Source: Erysipelotrichales bacterium (GTDB taxonomy: Bacteria; Bacillota_I; Bacilli_A; Acholeplasmatales; WRBM01). From it: 64,000 nucleotides of DNA. Of the stretch, positions 34,096 to 43,805 are shown piece by piece. A program made the translations under genes and the position numbers. How positions within the stretch are numbered: position 1 is the first letter of the stretch; each line of letters starts with the position of its first letter. The stretch lies in the NCBI GenBank assembly GCA_009784525.1, contig WRBM01000002.1, positions 1 to 64,000 on the forward strand. Reading direction: 5' to 3'. The notes under the pieces are model-generated. The model was not told the DNA's origin. It saw only the letters and a list, made by a program, of their open reading frames with translations, and made no database searches.

Positions 34096-36503
34096 GGTTT
34101 TACCTCTTTCAGACGCCATATATCTCTGTTGTAGTCTTTCATTGTCCGGTCCGTCGAAAAAAAGCCACTCATTGCAATATTAACTAAAGACATATTTAGC
34201 CATTTATTTCGCTCTTGATAAAGACGATTAGCTTTTTCATGTGCTTCGATATAGGAATGGAAATCCTTAAGCACAAAATAATGATCATTGTTAAGTAAAT
34301 TATCTCTGATTTCCGCAAATTCGTTCTCATTAATATTCGCAAAAAAACCATTAGTTAATGAATCAAGTACATAGCGAACTCTTACATCATTATCATAATA
34401 TGCCTTTGGATTATAATTTCCGTTTTTATGTAAGGCTGTTACTTCTTCAGCACTCATTCCAAAAATTATAATATTGTCGGATCCTACTAATTCAGCAATT
34501 TCTACGTTAGCGCCATCCATTGTTCCTAAAGTAATTCCACCATTGATCATAAACTTCATATTACCAGTACCACTAGCCTCCTTTGAAGCTGTCGATATCT
34601 GTTCAGATATATCACAAGCAGGCATTAAACTCTCAGCATAAGTCACATTGTAATTAATCGCAAAAACAACTTTAATATATTGATTTACTTCTAAATCATT
34701 ATTCACCTTATCCGCAATTGTATTAATTAATTTAATAATTTTTTTAGCATAAAAATAGCTTGGCGCAGCTTTAGCTCCAAAGATAAAGGTTGTTGGATGA
34801 TAATTATTTTTAAACTCTAAATCATTTTTCAACCTGTCATAAAGATAAATAATATGAAGGGCATTCATCAGTTGTCTTTTATATTCATGAAGCCTTTTAA
34901 CCTGAATATCGAAAATCGAATTAGAATCAATAATTAAGCCTTGCTTATCTTTAATTATCTGTGCTAACTTTTTCTTGCGAGCTTTCTTCATTTCATCTAA
35001 CTGTGCTAAAACTTGATTATTATTCTGATAAGCTAAAAGTTCTTTTAGTTTTTCTGGTTTTTTTATCCAGCTATTGCCAATGGTCTGTTTAAGGATTTCT
35101 ACTAACTCTGGATTAATGTGATAACACCAGCGACGATGCGTAATACCATTAGTTTTATTATTGAATTTATTAGGATAAAACTGATGAAAATCCTGCATTT
35201 CAATATTTTTTAAGATATCTGTATGTAGTTGGGCTACACCATTAACACTGAAGCTGCCAACAATTGCCAAACTAGCCATCCTAACTGTATTATTAGCGAT
35301 TATCGCCATCTTGTTTAATTTTTCATGATTATGGCCAAATTGACTGATAATTTCTTCACAAAAACGACGATTAATTTCTTCAATAATCATATAAACGCGT
35401 GGTAAAAGTTTTTTAAAAAGATTAACTGGCCATTTTTCTAGCGCTTCTGCTAAAATTGTATGATTTGTATAAGCACACGTCTTAGTCGTAATATCCCAGG
35501 CTAAGTCCCACTCAAAATTCTCTTCATCAATTAAAATCCGCATTAATTCCGCAACAATCAAGGCCGGATGCGTATCGTTAATGTGAAAGACAACGTATTC
35601 TGGAAGATTTTCTAAAGTACAATATTTCTCTTTATGTTTTCTTAAAGCAGAAACAACACCAGCTGAAGAAAAAAGGTATTGTTGTTTTAATCTTAATATC
35701 TTGCCGTCATCATCTTCATCATTCGGATAAAGCATCGAAGAAATTTCCCTGATGCCTTTATAATATTCAAAAGAAGCCGGATAGTCTTTAGTTGGTTCAG
35801 CGCTCCAAAGCCTTAAAGTATTAACGATATTATTTTGATTACCAATAATTGGTAAATCATAAGGAACAGCTTTAACAAACTCGCAATCTATATGATTAAC
35901 TTTCAGCTGATTATTCTCATATTGAATTTCAACTTGACCATAAAAAGGGATTACTACAGATTTTTCTTCTTTTCTTACTTCCCAGACATTGATATCCTTA
36001 AGCCAGTTATCTGGCATTTCAATCTGATAACCATCTTTAATTCCTTGTTCAAAAAAACCATACCGATAACGTAAACAATTACCATGGACAGGAAGTCCAA
36101 GTGAGGCAACCGAATCCATAAAACACGCCGCTAATCTGCCTAAGCCACCATTTCCTAGACCAGCATCTGTTTCCATATGTTCAATTTCATTTAAATCATA
36201 ACCTAAATCCGAAAAAGCTTTACTTACTAGTTTAGACAGACCACTATTGATTAGATTATTAGTAATCATCCTCCCCATTAAAAATTCCATCGAAAAATAA
36301 TAGACTTGTTTAAGATTATTATTACTGATTACTTCGTTGGTCTTTTGCCAATCTTTGGCGATATGATCTCTAATCATTAAACCTAAAATAACATAACGCT
36401 GATAATTTGATGATCTAGAAAGCGGAATGATATATTTCTTTTCTAAGCGATCTTGAAAAAAGGCTTTAAAAGTTTTCACATCCTGAAACTCATTAAAGTG
36501 CAT
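34092..36503 (-). CDS. glgP: Glycogen/starch phosphorylase
   Basis: Releases glucose 1-phosphate from the non-reducing ends of glycogen or maltodextrin. 803 residues; the lysine in EASGTGNMKFMINGG binds pyridoxal phosphate, and GLGNGGLGRLAACFMDS marks the N-terminal domain. SD AGGTG lies inside the end of glgB and the two genes overlap by 11 bases. No glucan synthase or ADP-glucose pyrophosphorylase is in this operon. Confidence 0.96.
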   Translation of the reverse strand: MHFNEFQDVKTFKAFFQDRLEKKYIIPLSRSSNYQRYVILGLMIRDHIAKDWQKTNEVISNNNLKQVYYFSMEFLMGRMITNNLINSGLSKLVSKAFSDLGYDLNEIEHMETDAGLGNGGLGRLAACFMDSVASLGLPVHGNCLRYRYGFFEQGIKDGYQIEMPDNWLKDINVWEVRKEEKSVVIPFYGQVEIQYENNQLKVNHIDCEFVKAVPYDLPIIGNQNNIVNTLRLWSAEPTKDYPASFEYYKGIREISSMLYPNDEDDDGKILRLKQQYLFSSAGVVSALRKHKEKYCTLENLPEYVVFHINDTHPALIVAELMRILIDEENFEWDLAWDITTKTCAYTNHTILAEALEKWPVNLFKKLLPRVYMIIEEINRRFCEEIISQFGHNHEKLNKMAIIANNTVRMASLAIVGSFSVNGVAQLHTDILKNIEMQDFHQFYPNKFNNKTNGITHRRWCYHINPELVEILKQTIGNSWIKKPEKLKELLAYQNNNQVLAQLDEMKKARKKKLAQIIKDKQGLIIDSNSIFDIQVKRLHEYKRQLMNALHIIYLYDRLKNDLEFKNNYHPTTFIFGAKAAPSYFYAKKIIKLINTIADKVNNDLEVNQYIKVVFAINYNVTYAESLMPACDISEQISTASKEASGTGNMKFMINGGITLGTMDGANVEIAELVGSDNIIIFGMSAEEVTALHKNGNYNPKAYYDNDVRVRYVLDSLTNGFFANINENEFAEIRDNLLNNDHYFVLKDFHSYIEAHEKANRLYQERNKWLNMSLVNIAMSGFFSTDRTMKDYNRDIWRLKEVKP

Positions 36504-38331
36504 ATTTTTTCACCTTTCTTTTAAAAATTGTTATCGAAAGCGGAGCTAAGCTAATTGTAGCTTTATATGGCATTTGTTGAAAATTTTCTTTCTTTGCTTT
36601 GATAATTCTTTTATTAATGACTCCAGAGCCACCAAACTCCAAATTATCGGTATTAAAGACTTCCTGATAACTTGCTAATTCCGGAACACCAATTGAAAAT
36701 TTTTGATAAGTATTTGGCGTACAATTTAAAACAATAATTAAATAGTCTTTAGGGTTTTTAGCATAACGAAGATAAGCATAAACGCTTTGGTCTATATTAT
36801 CCGCATCTATCCAGCGAAAGCCTTCCGATTTATTATCTAGCTGATAAAGCGCCACTTCTTTACGATAAAAAGCCGTCAAGGCTTTGAAACAGTTATTTAA
36901 TTGTTGATGGACCGGATAAGCAAGCAGGAAAAAATCTAATTCCCGTTTAAAGTCCCATTCAATAAATTGACCGAACTCGCTACCCATAAAAATTAATTTT
37001 TTGCCTGGAAAAGTTAGCCAAAAACCTAATAAAGCCCGATAATTCGCAAACTTCTGCCAGTAATCACCTGGCATTTTATCTAACATTGATTTTTTACCAT
37101 GAACGATCTCATCATGAGAAAAAGGCAGGACAAACATTTCCGTAAACGCATAGGAACTACCAAAAGTTAAATTATGATGATGGTGTTTACGATAAATTGG
37201 ATCAAGCTCAAAATACTGCAAACAATCATTCATCCAGCCCATGTTCCACTTAAAATTAAAACCAAGACCGTCTTTATGGGTAACTTTAGGAAAGTTTGTA
37301 GAATCTTCCGCAATCAATAAACAGTTAGGCTTATAAGCAAGTATCTGTTCGCTTAATTTTTTTAAAAAGGCTAGTGCTCCTTCGTTTACACCTCTCTTTG
37401 AATCTCCAAGATAATAAATTAAATTCGCAACAGCGTCAATTCTAAAGCCATCAATATGAAAGTTTTTTAGCCAATAAAGCGCAACCGAAATCATAAAACT
37501 TTGGCTAATCCCTTTTCCTAAATCCAGATTAGCTGTTCCCCAAGTTAAGTTTTCGCGAATAGATTCATCACTATATTCATAAAGTGGTGTTCCATCAAAT
37601 AAATATAAGCCATGGTTATCTTTACAGATATGACCGGGCGCCCAATCAAAAATAACACCAATATTAGCTTTATGCAATTCATTAATCAAAAACTTTAAAT
37701 CATCAGGTGTCCCATAACGAGAGGTCACTGAGAAATATCCCGTTCCCATATACCCCCAGGATTCATCTAAAGGATATTCATAAAGGGGCAGAAACTCCAC
37801 ATGCGTGAAGTTGTGTTCTAAAAGATAGGAAATTAATTCAAAAGCTATCTGACGATAATTAACAAAACCAGCTTTATCTTTTTTCCAAGACCCAAGATGC
37901 ATCTCATAAATTAATATAGGCTTTTCATTCAAGAGTTCAATATTTTTTAAATAATCTGCATCTTCCCAATTAAAATCATTTAAAGAAACAATCTTTGAAT
38001 TTGTTTCTGGTCTGTCACTAGAAAAAAAGGCATAAGGATCAGCTTTATATATTTTCTCACCTTGTTTTGTAGTTAAAATATATTTATACTGATCCCAAAT
38101 GTTAACATTATCGATTACTACTTCAAAGACACCATGCTGATCAGAATTCATTTTTGTGGGCAACCATTTGTTGAAATCACCAATCACACTCACAATAATA
38201 GCATTTGGTGCATAAAGCCTAAATAAAGCTGTCTTGTTTTCTTGGTCATAATGAGCACCAAAAATCTGATAGCTATCAAAAAGTTTTCCACTTTTATAAT
38301 AATATGCATCCTGATCGGTGTATTTGCGCAT
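36493..38331 (-). CDS. glgB: 1,4-alpha-glucan branching enzyme
   Basis: Makes alpha-1,6 branches in glycogen. 612 residues: N-terminal CBM48-like domain (1-115), GH13 barrel with DGFRIDAVANLIYY (nucleophile), LIAEDSTNFP (acid/base) and FSHDEIVHGKKSM, and a C-terminal beta domain. SD AAAGGAG is ideal. It begins one base after recX and overlaps glgP, so glycogen structure and use are made together. Confidence 0.95.
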   Translation of the reverse strand: MRKYTDQDAYYYKSGKLFDSYQIFGAHYDQENKTALFRLYAPNAIIVSVIGDFNKWLPTKMNSDQHGVFEVVIDNVNIWDQYKYILTTKQGEKIYKADPYAFFSSDRPETNSKIVSLNDFNWEDADYLKNIELLNEKPILIYEMHLGSWKKDKAGFVNYRQIAFELISYLLEHNFTHVEFLPLYEYPLDESWGYMGTGYFSVTSRYGTPDDLKFLINELHKANIGVIFDWAPGHICKDNHGLYLFDGTPLYEYSDESIRENLTWGTANLDLGKGISQSFMISVALYWLKNFHIDGFRIDAVANLIYYLGDSKRGVNEGALAFLKKLSEQILAYKPNCLLIAEDSTNFPKVTHKDGLGFNFKWNMGWMNDCLQYFELDPIYRKHHHHNLTFGSSYAFTEMFVLPFSHDEIVHGKKSMLDKMPGDYWQKFANYRALLGFWLTFPGKKLIFMGSEFGQFIEWDFKRELDFFLLAYPVHQQLNNCFKALTAFYRKEVALYQLDNKSEGFRWIDADNIDQSVYAYLRYAKNPKDYLIIVLNCTPNTYQKFSIGVPELASYQEVFNTDNLEFGGSGVINKRIIKAKKENFQQMPYKATISLAPLSITIFKRKVKKYAL

Positions 38332-38332
38332 T

Positions 38333-39178
38333 TTAATACTCCTTTATCTGCCTGATGATATCATTTTCATTATAACCCTTTTTAGTTAAAGCCTGTAAAA
38401 AGCCCTCTCTTTTAGCTTCTTCATCTTCTAAAAAATAATACTTATCCATGATTTTTTCAAAATCACGGAAAAGATTTTTCTTTTCATCAATTAATTCCTT
38501 AATACGCTCTTCTTGCTCAATCAATAGTACTTTGATTTTTGAATCTTCAAAACCTTTATTTGTTAAAGTATCTTGCACTTTCAAAATAAAATGATTAATC
38601 GAAGAACGCCAACTTTTTGCGCTACGCACAATTAAAGTAGTGATTGCTTTATCCATTAATTCCTCAGTATATAATTCCCAAACAACCTTTTTCGCTAAAT
38701 CAGAGTCAATATTACATTTATAGATTAGTTTTTCAATAATAGCTTGCGGACTGTCAAACCATGAGTAACGACTAAAGAAATAATTCTCACAATATTTTTC
38801 ATCATTAAAAAGATTCATTTCCTCGAGAATCCGATGAAATCTATCATATTGAGCAGTCTTTAAAGAAAAATGCAAAAAATATTCAATCTCGGCCGCTGTC
38901 CGATTTTTCCTTAAATAAGAAAAAAGTTTGGTTAAGCCTTCATGATAATCAACTTCCCGACAAAAAGCATTAAACTCATTAGCTGAAAGAATTATCCCAA
39001 CTTGATAAGCGTAAGCCTCAAATATTTCAGGACCGGCTTCAATCAGATATTCCTTGGAACCATCAGTAAAAACAACAAAGACTTTTCCGCTTTGCTTTTT
39101 AATTTTAAAAACTTCAAACTCTTTATTCTCGACGACTGTTTTCAGGCAATGATTATAGTTGTTATCATGATATTCCAA
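38333..39178 (-). CDS. recX: RecX-like regulator of RecA
   Basis: 281 residues, helical. The repeats KLFSYLRKNRTAAEIEYFL and EMNLFNDEKYCENYFFSR match RecX three-helix motifs (L..Y...R.RS..E, and L...G.L.D...A..F...R). RecX binds RecA filaments and limits them; recA is not in the window. The N-terminal 90 residues before the motifs form an extra domain, as in other Firmicutes RecX. The start is a TTG behind GGGGGA. Divergence is high, so the call is moderate. Confidence 0.75.
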   Translation of the reverse strand: MEYHDNNYNHCLKTVVENKEFEVFKIKKQSGKVFVVFTDGSKEYLIEAGPEIFEAYAYQVGIILSANEFNAFCREVDYHEGLTKLFSYLRKNRTAAEIEYFLHFSLKTAQYDRFHRILEEMNLFNDEKYCENYFFSRYSWFDSPQAIIEKLIYKCNIDSDLAKKVVWELYTEELMDKAITTLIVRSAKSWRSSINHFILKVQDTLTNKGFEDSKIKVLLIEQEERIKELIDEKKNLFRDFEKIMDKYYFLEDEEAKREGFLQALTKKGYNENDIIRQIKEY

Positions 39179-39190
39179 AATAATCCCCCA

Positions 39191-40105
39191 TTAGTTACTG
39201 ATTTCTTTAATGACCTCTGCTGGTAGTTTAAGATTGTTCCGATTCGCAAACCCTCCCAAAACCTCTGATGCCGCAATAACAAAGGCAAAAGCTTCGGTAT
39301 CAATGCTAGGAATTCGCTCTTTTATTTTCAGATATTCTCGATTATTAACGATAGAAACTAACATTTTCTTGTTTTGCATAGTATAACCGCCAGTTGCATC
39401 TAAGATAGTCACACCTCGGTTAAGTAACTCATAAATCAGCTTTTTCATTTCTTCAGTTTTATTAGTAATGATATAAAGCGCTTTACGATTACGTCTGCCA
39501 ATAATTACCATATCAACGATTTTACCGGACAGCAACATCGCTAAAACCGCAAAAATCCCTCTTTCCAAACCAAAGGTTAATAAACCAATTAAAATAACTA
39601 AGCCATCAGTAACATAAATCGCTACTGACATCGGAACGTTCATATATTTAGCAACTAACTTCTGAACAACATCCATTCCTCCAGTTGTTGCGTTATTCTT
39701 AAACATCAGTCCGCCGCCAACACCATTTAGGATACCAACACAAACGATAGCGATAAACAAACGATTGGCATCAGAAATCATATTCATGAAATATTCTGGT
39801 GCAATATTAAAGACTTCTGCTAATAAAAAAACCATTGTCGGCTGCATAATTGCCCCGTAGACACTACGAAAGAGAAACTTTTTTCCTAAAAAAATACCAC
39901 CAATTGTTACTAAAATTGCATAACTGGTATAAAGGAAAAGCCATTCGGGAATATAATCACCGAATATAATTGATAAACCCATTATTCCGCCGATGACTAG
40001 TGTATTCGGCAAAAGAAAAAAGTAATAGGCTAGAGTAATAAGGAAGATACCAGAGTTTATTTCGACAATATGACGAAAACGTGGATTTCTTAAAATTTTA
40101 TTCAC
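39191..40105 (-). CDS. YitT family membrane protein with DUF2179 domain
   Basis: 304 residues with five to six hydrophobic segments between residues 15 and 200 (for example GIFLITLAYYFFLLPNTLVIGG), then a cytoplasmic C-terminal DUF2179 domain (ALYIITNKTEEM onward). The family is common in Firmicutes and its transport role is not settled. The start is a GTG behind AGGGG, overlapping the prfB end by eight bases. Confidence 0.88.
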   Translation of the reverse strand: MNKILRNPRFRHIVEINSGIFLITLAYYFFLLPNTLVIGGIMGLSIIFGDYIPEWLFLYTSYAILVTIGGIFLGKKFLFRSVYGAIMQPTMVFLLAEVFNIAPEYFMNMISDANRLFIAIVCVGILNGVGGGLMFKNNATTGGMDVVQKLVAKYMNVPMSVAIYVTDGLVILIGLLTFGLERGIFAVLAMLLSGKIVDMVIIGRRNRKALYIITNKTEEMKKLIYELLNRGVTILDATGGYTMQNKKMLVSIVNNREYLKIKERIPSIDTEAFAFVIAASEVLGGFANRNNLKLPAEVIKEISN

Positions 40106-41204
40106 GATGGGCCCCTATAAGATATTTCAAATATTTTTCAATAAAAACCATAATATTGCCATCCATTACACTTTGGACATTAGAATTCTCATAATCAGTT
40201 CTGTGATCCTTGACAAGTGTATATGGGCAAAAAACATAACTACGAATTTGCGATCCCCAGCCTATATCCATTTTTGTGCCTTTAATAGCCTGTAATTCCT
40301 CTGCTCTTTTGCGAAGTTCAAGATCGAGAAGTTTACTTTTTAAGATGATTAAAGCTGATTCCCGATTAGCAATCTGACTTCTTTCATTTTGACAAGAGAC
40401 AACTAAACCTGTTGGTAAATGCGTTACTCGGACAGCAGAATCTGTCGTGTTAACGCTTTGGCCGCCAGCTCCTGAAGATCTGAATACATCAATTCTAATA
40501 TCTTCAGGTCGAATCGTTACCGCTGTTGTTTCACCGATTTCCGGCATAACGTCGATTGAACAAAAAGAAGTATGTCTTTTTTTATTAGAATCAAAAGGCG
40601 AAATACGAACTAAACGATGAACACCCCGTTCACACTTCAGATAACCGTAAGCATTTTTGCCACTGACTTTAATAGTTGCGGACTTAATACCGGCTTCTTC
40701 ACCAGCTAAATAATTTATTACTTCAAATTTCAGCTTATAGCTCGTACAAAAGCGCTGATACATCCGATATAACATCTCGCACCAGTCCATTGATTCTACG
40801 CCACCTGCTCCAGGATGAAGTTCTAAAATTGCATTATTCTTATCATATTCCTCATTTAAAAGGATTTCGATTTCAAAATCCCGCAACTTTTTATCTAGCT
40901 CATAAATCATTTCCTCTAAATCAGCTAATATTTCTGGCTCCGATTCTTCCATTGCCAAAAATTCTTCAATATCGGCTAATTGATTGGAAAAAGCCTTAAA
41001 ACTATCTAATTTATAAACGAGTTCTTTATTTTCTTCGATAACTAAAAGCGCAGCCTTGGAATCGTTCCAAAAATCAGCCGCATTAATCTTTTCATTTAGC
41101 CAGCTGTTTTTTTCCTCTATTTTTTTGATATCCAAAGCACTTTCAAGATCCTTTATTTTTTCTTGAAAGGTTTCCAGATATTTATTGATTTCATATTTTT
41201 CCAT
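40098..41204 (-). CDS. prfB: Peptide chain release factor 2, without programmed frameshift
   Basis: Terminates translation at UAA and UGA. 368 residues with SPF (RISPFDSN) for stop reading and SSGAGGQSVN for peptidyl release. Most bacteria control this gene by a +1 shift at CTTTGAC near codon 25; here the same place reads GCTTTGGATATC with no stop, and the gene is one open frame. The start is four bases after secA with no SD, so it is coupled to it. Confidence 0.95.
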   Translation of the reverse strand: MEKYEINKYLETFQEKIKDLESALDIKKIEEKNSWLNEKINAADFWNDSKAALLVIEENKELVYKLDSFKAFSNQLADIEEFLAMEESEPEILADLEEMIYELDKKLRDFEIEILLNEEYDKNNAILELHPGAGGVESMDWCEMLYRMYQRFCTSYKLKFEVINYLAGEEAGIKSATIKVSGKNAYGYLKCERGVHRLVRISPFDSNKKRHTSFCSIDVMPEIGETTAVTIRPEDIRIDVFRSSGAGGQSVNTTDSAVRVTHLPTGLVVSCQNERSQIANRESALIILKSKLLDLELRKRAEELQAIKGTKMDIGWGSQIRSYVFCPYTLVKDHRTDYENSNVQSVMDGNIMVFIEKYLKYLIGAHRE

Positions 41205-41207
41205 GGT

Positions 41208-43745
41208 TTATTTGCGCATGCAACAATGTTTATATTTTTTCTGACTTCCATCTGGATGCGTACTACCACAAGGACATAAATCATTTGGTCCAGCTTTTGC
41301 ATCACTTTTCACTGGTGCTTTTTTAAGAGATGAATCTTCTTTACCATCACTTGTCGCAACTGGTTTTACGACCTCTTCGCGTTCTTGATTATCACGGATT
41401 TGGGCTCTGATAACATAACGGGTTGCTTCTAATGCAATATTATTATTCATTTCCGCAAAAAGCCTAAAGCCCTCTTCCATATAAAGTTGGAAAGGATTTG
41501 TCTGACCAATTGACTGGAGACCAACACTTTGTCTTAAAGCGCTCATCACATCAATATGTTTAGTCCAGAAAGTATCAACTGATCTTAAGACAACTACCTT
41601 TAAAAATTCATTGAATAAATCTGCGGGTAAGCTTTTTTCCTTCTTTTCGATTTCTTTAGCCGCAAAATCATTAATGAAAGTAAAGATTTCTTTTTCATTA
41701 AGGTTTTGTAAAACATCAAGCTTTAAGGCATGTTGCGGAAATATATTTCCATTAAAATCCGCAACTATTTTCTCATCTTCAATCGTAACACTGCGACCAT
41801 GAAAATCAATATGGCGATTAATAACTGCCGTAACCGCTCTTTCCGTCATTTCTTTAACAATATCAGAAATCGATTCTTGTGTTAATATCTTTGTTCTTTG
41901 TTCGTAGATAACTTCCCTTTGTTTTCTTAAAACATCATCATACTTTAAGACATTTTTTCGGGCATCATAGTTATAACCTTCGATTCTTTTTTGGGCACTT
42001 TTTACTCTTCCCGAAAAGAATTTTGACTCAAGAGGCGCATCGGTACTTTTATCATCACTTTTCATTTTGATAATCCAGGATAGTCTTTTTTTAAGCGCAT
42101 CGCCACCAAAGCGTTGTAATAGTTCATCATCAGTTGATAGATAAAAGCGAGAAGTTCCAGGGTCACCCTGACGTCCCGATCTTCCTCGTAACTGATTGTC
42201 AATACGTCTGGATTCATGACGTTCACTACCTACAACCGCTAAACCGCCTAATTCTTTAACGCCTTCACCTAATTTAATATCGGTACCACGTCCGGCCATA
42301 TTAGTCGCAATCGTTACGCTGCCCTTTTGACCAGCATTATCAACAATTAAAGCTTCTTGGTCGTGTTGCTTAGCATTTAAGACATTATGCGGAACTTTGC
42401 GCTCGTTTAGTAGTTTACTTAATATTTCCGATGTTTCAATGGAAATTGTCCCTAACAATACAGGCTGTCCTTTTTTATAACGTTCCTCAACTTCATTAGC
42501 AATTGCTTTATATTTACTTTCAACATCAACAAAAATCAAATCTGGCAAGTCAGTTCTGATTACTGGAACATTAGTCGGAATTTCAACAACATACATGTTG
42601 TAGATATTCATAAACTCTTCTTCCTCAGTTTTAGCTGTTCCAGTCATCCCGGAAAGTTTTTCATACATTCTAAAATAATTCTGATAAGTAATCGTCGCAA
42701 CAGTTACTGTTTCCTTTTTAATCGCGACGCTTTCTTTTGCTTCTAATGCCTGATGTAAACCATCAGAATACTGACGCCCTTTTAAGATACGACCAGTAAA
42801 TTGGTCAACAATTAAAATTTCGTTATCTTCTACAACATATTCAACATCTCTAGCCATAATAAAATTAGCTCTTAAAGCATTATTAATGTGATGTACTAAA
42901 GAAACATTGGATAAATCATATAAATTAGCGATGCTAAAGGCTCTTTCGGCTTTAGACATTCCGCTTTCTGATAGTGAAATTGTTTTAGACTCAATGTCAA
43001 CTAAATAGTCTTCTTCCTTTAAACGCTTAGCAAAACGATCCGCATTTGCATAAAGGTTTCCGTTGTTTTTTTCACCACCGGAAATAATCAAAGGTGTTCT
43101 TGCTTCATCAATTAAAATGGAGTCAACCTCATCGATTATCGCATAATGCAAACCACGCTGAACCATATATTCTTGGCGGACAGCCATATGATCACGTAAA
43201 TAATCAAAGCCTAATTCAGCATTCGTTGAATAGAGAATATCGGAAAGATACTGTTCCTTTTTCTCCTGAATATTATAATCACGCAGATTTAAACCAACCG
43301 TTAAACCTAAGAAACGAAAGATATCACCGATTTCTCCGTTGGCTTCACGATTAGCCAGATATTCATTGACTGTTACAATATGAACACTTTTGCCTGATAA
43401 AGCATTTAGATAAGCTGGCATAACTGAAGTTAAGGTTTTACCTTCCCCTGTTTTCATCTCAGCGATATTACCACCATGAATAGATGCACCACCAATCAAC
43501 TGAACAAAAAAAGGCGTCTTATTTGAAATCCTTGTACAAGCTTCACGGGCAACCGCAAAAGCTTCCACAAGTAAATCATCAAGAGTTTCTCCTTTATTGT
43601 AGCGCTCTTTGAATTCGATAGTTTTATTTTGCAGATCAGAATTAGAAAGTTTTTTCGTATCTTCTGCTAATGCGTCAATTTTTTTGGCTAATTTAACGCA
43701 TCTTTTATATTCTTTAAATCCTGGTTCAAATAGTTTTTTAAACAT
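41208..43745 (-). CDS. secA: Preprotein translocase ATPase SecA
   Basis: Motor that pushes unfolded proteins through SecYEG. 845 residues: Walker A MKTGEGKT near 100, DEVDSILIDEARTPL near 210, preprotein cross-linking domain, helicase motifs such as MAGRGTDIKL, and a C-terminal zinc finger CPCGSTHPDGSQKKYKHCC. SD GAGGG is well placed, with a good promoter just upstream. First gene of a run of seven ending with rlmN. Confidence 0.97.
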   Translation of the reverse strand: MFKKLFEPGFKEYKRCVKLAKKIDALAEDTKKLSNSDLQNKTIEFKERYNKGETLDDLLVEAFAVAREACTRISNKTPFFVQLIGGASIHGGNIAEMKTGEGKTLTSVMPAYLNALSGKSVHIVTVNEYLANREANGEIGDIFRFLGLTVGLNLRDYNIQEKKEQYLSDILYSTNAELGFDYLRDHMAVRQEYMVQRGLHYAIIDEVDSILIDEARTPLIISGGEKNNGNLYANADRFAKRLKEEDYLVDIESKTISLSESGMSKAERAFSIANLYDLSNVSLVHHINNALRANFIMARDVEYVVEDNEILIVDQFTGRILKGRQYSDGLHQALEAKESVAIKKETVTVATITYQNYFRMYEKLSGMTGTAKTEEEEFMNIYNMYVVEIPTNVPVIRTDLPDLIFVDVESKYKAIANEVEERYKKGQPVLLGTISIETSEILSKLLNERKVPHNVLNAKQHDQEALIVDNAGQKGSVTIATNMAGRGTDIKLGEGVKELGGLAVVGSERHESRRIDNQLRGRSGRQGDPGTSRFYLSTDDELLQRFGGDALKKRLSWIIKMKSDDKSTDAPLESKFFSGRVKSAQKRIEGYNYDARKNVLKYDDVLRKQREVIYEQRTKILTQESISDIVKEMTERAVTAVINRHIDFHGRSVTIEDEKIVADFNGNIFPQHALKLDVLQNLNEKEIFTFINDFAAKEIEKKEKSLPADLFNEFLKVVVLRSVDTFWTKHIDVMSALRQSVGLQSIGQTNPFQLYMEEGFRLFAEMNNNIALEATRYVIRAQIRDNQEREEVVKPVATSDGKEDSSLKKAPVKSDAKAGPNDLCPCGSTHPDGSQKKYKHCCMRK

Positions 43746-43776
43746 TATTTACCCTCTTTATTTTTACAATATCAAA

Positions 43777-43805
43777 ATTATACTATAATTCAGCCTTTTT
43801 TTCAA
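43777..43805 (-). promoter_or_regulatory. Promoter of the secA operon
   Basis: TTGAAA, 17-base spacer, TATAAT on the minus strand, 32 bases before secA. The -35 overlaps the end of rlmD. Confidence 0.78.

Noticed and set aside
40098-41204. Mycoplasma-type code with UGA read as tryptophan
   Set aside because: prfB is intact and several genes end at TGA in clean ATGA overlaps, so UGA is a stop.
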